Assembly: GCA_007125435.1 (NCBI GenBank)
Contig: SLDF01000049.1
Location: forward strand, 1-7,492
Direction of reading: 5' to 3'
DNA length: 7,492 bases
Source of the DNA: Saprospiraceae bacterium
Lineage (GTDB): Bacteria > Bacteroidota > Bacteroidia > Chitinophagales > Saprospiraceae
Part shown: piece after piece, positions 4,376 to 7,492 of the stretch
Layout: each line of letters begins with the position of its first letter
Numbering within the stretch: the first letter of the stretch is position 1
The notes under the pieces: model-generated
The model's database searches: none
Told to the model about the DNA's origin: nothing
What the model saw: the letters and a program-made list of their open reading frames with translations, nothing else
Translations under genes and position numbers: made by a program

Positions 4376-7081
4376 ATGCTCAAAAATGTAAAACAAAAAG
4401 CAGGTAGTGGTTTGAAGTATATTATATTGACCTGTATATGGCTAATCATTGCTGTGGCACCGGTCTTCTCACAAAGTTTCATCGCTTTTAAGGGCCAGTT
4501 ACGCACCGAAGCTTTTTCGGAGCCAATTGTTGGCGCATATGTCTACATTGACGGACACACCGGCATGCTGACTGATATCAATGGACAGTTTTCATTGGAT
4601 ATACCAGACCGTAATCAGGATGAATTTATTTTAATAGCTGAGTATCTCGGATACCACTCCATCGAGAGGGTCATCAAAAGAGCTGAGGTCAGAGATGGCA
4701 CATGGCATCAGCAGGAATTTTTCATGGTTGAGCGTGCTACAAAGCTTAGTGAAGTGACCATTAGTGGTTCACAGTCGCCTTATAAAGGTAACTTTCAGGG
4801 CACCAACTACTACATATCTCCCAAGGTGATGAAAGAGATTCAACCTCTATCTTCAGAGGAAGTACTAAGGACAGTACCCGGTCTCAATGTAGTAGGAGAC
4901 ATGGGACTTGCTAATAGGCCAAACATCAGTATAAGAGGCTCATGGGGCAGAAGGTCAGAAAAAGTACTACTCATGGAGGATGGCTCTCCAATATCGCCCG
5001 CCCCATATGTCGCCCCTGGTATTTATTATAATCCAATAAGTGATCGAGTCGATGCTATAGAGGTGTATACAGGCGCTGATATTTTGAGATATGGTCCCAA
5101 TAATATGTACGGTATCATCAACTACATCACACCTAAGCCACCTCAAGTACCGGGCTTAAGAGCCAAGGTCGTAGGTGGGCAAAGGGGCTTTTTTACAGGC
5201 CTAATGTCTTATGGTGGTACCTGGAATAAACTGGGCGTTTTGGTAGAAGGTGTCTACAAAAGATTCGATGGTTTTGTGCAGAATTCTTCTGTAGAGATGA
5301 TCAATCTAAATGCCAAAATCTTCGCCGAGTTAAGTGAGACGCAATCCCTTTATTTCAAAGTAAGTGGTCAATTTGAAGATAATCAAGCGACTTTGAGTTC
5401 CATTACACCGCTCACTTTTGAGCTTGACCCTACGCAAAATCCATTTGATGCTGATCGATTCACTATGCACAGATATGGCTTTGATCTGGTACACAAATAT
5501 GTGCCCAATAATAGATTCAATCTGACTTCAAAGATTTTTGCTTCAGACTTTGCCAGAGATTGGTGGAGACAGATTAATGAAATCATTTCAGCATCAGAGG
5601 CCAGGGATTATCTAGGGGATGATATCTTGAATGATAGGTACAGTTATCTTGCCAACCGAACATTTATGCCGGGTGACATGGTAAGAGTAGGAAGGCTCAT
5701 TAACGATAGAGAAGCTATCACAGATAGCAGATGGCACTTTACCGTCACTGGCTTTGAAGAGACCGCTGATTATAAATGGGATTCGAACTCTAAAACGACC
5801 CATCATCTTCAAGCTAACGTAAAGGTTCATAGAGAGACTTACACCGATATGGTCATTAGAGCCGATAGCAGTCGATGGGCTAGAAGTGGGCAATTCACGA
5901 GACACATCGAATATGAGCTCAACTCACTATCAGGTTACCTAAGGTATCAACTCAGTCACGAAAACTTCTCCATGACGCCTATTCTGAGAATTGAGACGGT
6001 GAGTATGAACAAAATTGATCGCTTGGAGGCAGCTATGAACCCCGCAAGCAGTGGACCTGATGAAGGTGAATTGGTCAATAGATATACCGTTTATCTGCCA
6101 GGACTTACCATGAATTATCGATGGGGAGAGACTAATTTTTTCGCTTCTGCATATCAAGGCTATATTGCGCCCTCTAAAAACTTTGCCTTCCTGGTGGAGA
6201 GAGACGGAGAAGTTGTCACACCTGAGTTTGCTCAAGAGACCAATATGGCTCCAGAGCTTAATGTTAATGTAGAGTTAGGTGCTAGAGGACGACTTTTTAC
6301 AGATCGATTAGAGGGGCAGGTGGCTGTTTTCAATAACACGATCAGAAACTTTTATCTGGCAGGATGGAATGAGTTTTTCGATCGCTTAGGTCGCATTAAT
6401 GTCATCGGCTTGGAGTCTGCAATCAGACTTGATGTTTTGGGTGATCGGTGGCACAAGCATAGATTTCATATACAACCCAATATTTCACTTATGAGATCAA
6501 GGGTGCTTTCTGGAGAGGTTATGGATAGACAGTTGTTCTCGCAGGTTGTGCACAGTCAAGCGACCAAAGAAGAGTTTGTCAATAGGGTTAATAGAAATCC
6601 GGAAAATTATAGAGTGATGATAACTGACCAAATGGGGGAGGACTCACAACTCCAGGCACCCATATCTGTTGAAGATCTCGACAATATTACTTCTACCACT
6701 TTTATTTTTGGTGAAGAAAATATCGATAATGCTGAGGCGCCGTACACTCCTAATTTTTCAGCGTTTCTCAACCTACAATATCATTATGATCGTTTTGGCG
6801 TAGGGCTCAGTTTCAATTACATAGGTAGTCAATTTACAGAATTTGCAAACTTTATCAATGAGTCGGCTGATGGCGCTGTGGGTAGACTCGATGCATTCCA
6901 TACGCTGGATATTAATTTGAATTATTCATTCAGGGTGCAAGGTAAGAGGATCGACGCCTTCTTTGTAGCAAAGAATATTCAAAATCGAATTTTTAGAATG
7001 TCCAGACTCAATAGAGCCAACTCAGGTATTTTTCCCGGAGGTTTCCGTCAGATAAACCTAGGCTTAAACTTTGATTTTTAG
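4376..7081 (+). CDS. FecA-type TonB-dependent outer-membrane receptor
   Basis: This 901-residue outer-membrane transporter takes up a ligand, probably a ferric chelate, using TonB-ExbBD energy. Residues 1-33 are a signal peptide (basic start, hydrophobic IILTCIWLIIAVAPVF, cut near FSQ-S). Residues 37-120 form a carboxypeptidase-D-regulatory-like beta domain (VGAYVYIDG, GMLTDINGQFSLDIP, LGYHS), common in Bacteroidota receptors. KLSEVTISG at 123-131 resembles a TonB box. The plug spans about 135-255 and is the most telling part: RPNISIRGSWGRRSEKVLLM (181-200), EDGSPISPAPY (201-211) and VDAIEVYTGADILRYGPNNM (225-244) match the FecA plug pattern. The barrel follows. ADGAVGRLDAF (831-841), FFVAKNIQNRIF (862-873), GIFPGGFRQINLGLNFDF at the end and a terminal Phe fit the same family. 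A loop of roughly 70 residues at about 712-786 is longer than in E. coli FecA. There is no STN signalling domain and no FecI/FecR nearby. The substrate (citrate or siderophore) is inferred. Confidence 0.87.
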   Translation: MLKNVKQKAGSGLKYIILTCIWLIIAVAPVFSQSFIAFKGQLRTEAFSEPIVGAYVYIDGHTGMLTDINGQFSLDIPDRNQDEFILIAEYLGYHSIERVIKRAEVRDGTWHQQEFFMVERATKLSEVTISGSQSPYKGNFQGTNYYISPKVMKEIQPLSSEEVLRTVPGLNVVGDMGLANRPNISIRGSWGRRSEKVLLMEDGSPISPAPYVAPGIYYNPISDRVDAIEVYTGADILRYGPNNMYGIINYITPKPPQVPGLRAKVVGGQRGFFTGLMSYGGTWNKLGVLVEGVYKRFDGFVQNSSVEMINLNAKIFAELSETQSLYFKVSGQFEDNQATLSSITPLTFELDPTQNPFDADRFTMHRYGFDLVHKYVPNNRFNLTSKIFASDFARDWWRQINEIISASEARDYLGDDILNDRYSYLANRTFMPGDMVRVGRLINDREAITDSRWHFTVTGFEETADYKWDSNSKTTHHLQANVKVHRETYTDMVIRADSSRWARSGQFTRHIEYELNSLSGYLRYQLSHENFSMTPILRIETVSMNKIDRLEAAMNPASSGPDEGELVNRYTVYLPGLTMNYRWGETNFFASAYQGYIAPSKNFAFLVERDGEVVTPEFAQETNMAPELNVNVELGARGRLFTDRLEGQVAVFNNTIRNFYLAGWNEFFDRLGRINVIGLESAIRLDVLGDRWHKHRFHIQPNISLMRSRVLSGEVMDRQLFSQVVHSQATKEEFVNRVNRNPENYRVMITDQMGEDSQLQAPISVEDLDNITSTTFIFGEENIDNAEAPYTPNFSAFLNLQYHYDRFGVGLSFNYIGSQFTEFANFINESADGAVGRLDAFHTLDINLNYSFRVQGKRIDAFFVAKNIQNRIFRMSRLNRANSGIFPGGFRQINLGLNFDF

Positions 7082-7153
7082 CAGTCACCTTCACTTAGAC
7101 CGGGTTATAGAATAAAGTTTCATCGTAAGGTTTTAGCGTATTTGGTTTTATTA

Positions 7154-7272
7154 CTTTGGGCATCACCCTCCTCCTGCCGTCGTCGGGTCGCTATGCTACG
7201 CTGCTCACTATTCGTTCGGTCCTGCGGACTGCCTTCCTTCGGTCGGCACAGCTTCGCAGCGCTGATGCAAAG
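7154..7272. repeat. GC-rich ~119-bp element bounded by imperfect terminal inverted repeats
   Basis: The interior is about 63% GC by hand count over 7161-7268, well above the flanking genes. Its ends are inverted: CTTTG-GG-CATCA (7154-7165) pairs with TGATGCAAAG (7263-7272) over 10 bp, with a 2-nt bulge. Inside are a hairpin, CGGTCC-TGC-GGACTG (7217-7229 region, one G-T pair); CGCTGC (7199-7204), which pairs with GCAGCG (7256-7261); a palindrome CAGCGCTG (7257-7264); and TTCGGTC twice (7215-7221, 7238-7244). This resembles GC-rich intergenic repeats that I recall from Bacteroidota genomes, often beginning GGGC and followed by CCC. I cannot name a family. It may be a REP-like or miniature mobile element or a structured RNA. 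Confidence 0.5.
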
Positions 7273-7382
7273 TTGTAGAAAGAAAACATATGGCACGATG
7301 CCCTCTTGTTTGTCTTTAGTATCAAAATTATGGGTCACATATTATTTCTGGGGAGAAGGATTAAAATTACTCAGGTAAGAAA

Positions 7383-7409
7383 ATAGATTTACAAACAGTA
7401 TAAATCTAT
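7383..7409. repeat. Perfect AT-rich inverted repeat, 9-bp arms, 9-nt loop
   Basis: ATAGATTTA (7383-7391) and TAAATCTAT (7401-7409) are exact reverse complements. The loop is CAAACAGTA. No U-tract follows, so it is a candidate operator or recombination-type site rather than a terminator. No gene start is visible downstream within the window. Confidence 0.5.
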
Positions 7410-7454
7410 AGGAGCTGAGTTTGCTTAGGGCTATTGGCTGTTCTTCTCTTTGTC

Positions 7455-7484
7455 ATACTTTTTTTGCTTGTCCAAAAAAAGTAT
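7455..7484. terminator. Perfect 12-bp hairpin with T7/A7 arms, possible bidirectional terminator or repeat
   Basis: ATACTTTTTTTG (7455-7466) pairs exactly with CAAAAAAAGTAT (7473-7484) around CTTGTC. The arms contain runs of seven T and seven A, so a transcript from either side would meet a stem with a U-tract. The stem is almost all A-U, weaker than a classical terminator. I recall similar T-run/GCTTGTC/A-run hairpins from other Bacteroidota intergenic regions, so it may instead be an interspersed repeat. It is too far from the receptor stop (about 370 nt) to be its obvious terminator. Confidence 0.5.
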
Positions 7485-7492
7485 CAAGAGTG

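Larger units (their letters stand above)
7082..7492. other. 411-nt region without a credible gene, rich in inverted repeats
   Basis: Short open frames occur on both strands across 7120-7378. Their predicted products are Arg/Ser/Cys-rich or mirror the GC-rich repeat, have no start context and match no family I know, so I treat them as chance. The region instead holds three separate inverted-repeat structures at 7154-7272, 7383-7409 and 7455-7484, listed individually. No clear terminator follows the receptor stop codon. The weak pair ACCTT (7087-7091) and AAGGT (7127-7131) is followed by a short T-run but has a 35-nt loop. Confidence 0.7.

Noticed and set aside
7120..7378. Overlapping 72- and 78-codon open frames on opposite strands
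   Set aside because: Both translate the GC-rich repeat into Arg/Ser/Cys-rich or polar low-complexity sequence, have no recognisable domain or start context, and overlap each other. They are most likely chance frames.
1..7492. CRISPR array, tRNA/rRNA genes, transposase, phage or toxin-antitoxin genes
   Set aside because: I saw no regularly spaced repeats, no tRNA-like cloverleaf, and no protein resembling transposase, integrase or toxin families.

Overview
The window looks like ordinary chromosome from a member of the Bacteroidota, possibly a marine or Saprospira/Lewinella-like lineage (the lineage guess is weak). Four things point this way. No start codon has a Shine-Dalgarno sequence in front of it. 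Several upstream regions carry TAnnTTTG-type -7 elements. There is an HU-CCDC81/SPOR division-type protein of a kind typical of this phylum. The TonB-dependent receptor has a carboxypeptidase-regulatory-like N-terminal domain. The genes are moderately AT-rich and their products match known families.

Layout. 1-397 is non-coding or nearly so. It may hold the last codons of an upstream gene, and it has a two-tier GC-rich hairpin, two nested inverted repeats next to a possible promoter, a second possible promoter, and a perfect 12-bp palindrome 5 nt before the next start. 398-1525 (+) encodes a single-pass membrane protein with a cytoplasmic HU-like half, an acidic linker and a periplasmic SPOR domain. 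1572-3134 (+) encodes an FAD-dependent dehydrogenase-like protein and is probably cotranscribed with it. 3230-3640 (+) encodes a small DoxX-family membrane protein. It converges, 13 nt apart, on mog/mogA (3654-4184, -), the molybdopterin adenylyltransferase of molybdenum cofactor synthesis. A 191-nt divergent gap separates mogA from a large FecA-type TonB-dependent outer-membrane receptor (4376-7081, +). The last 411 nt contain no credible gene but three distinct inverted-repeat structures. One is a roughly 119-bp GC-rich element with imperfect terminal inverted repeats. The other two are perfect AT-rich hairpins, the last of them almost at the window edge.

How the genes relate. There is no single pathway here. 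The window is a row of housekeeping or semi-accessory functions: cell envelope/division, a redox flavoprotein, a small membrane protein, Moco synthesis and iron-chelate uptake. Only the first two genes look like an operon. mogA and the receptor gene share a divergent promoter region but have no evident functional link.

I did not find a convincing new multigene system. The parts most worth a second look are the GC-rich element and its neighbouring hairpins at 7154-7484, the nested inverted repeats at 196-221, the palindrome at 381-392, and a long extra loop in the receptor barrel.
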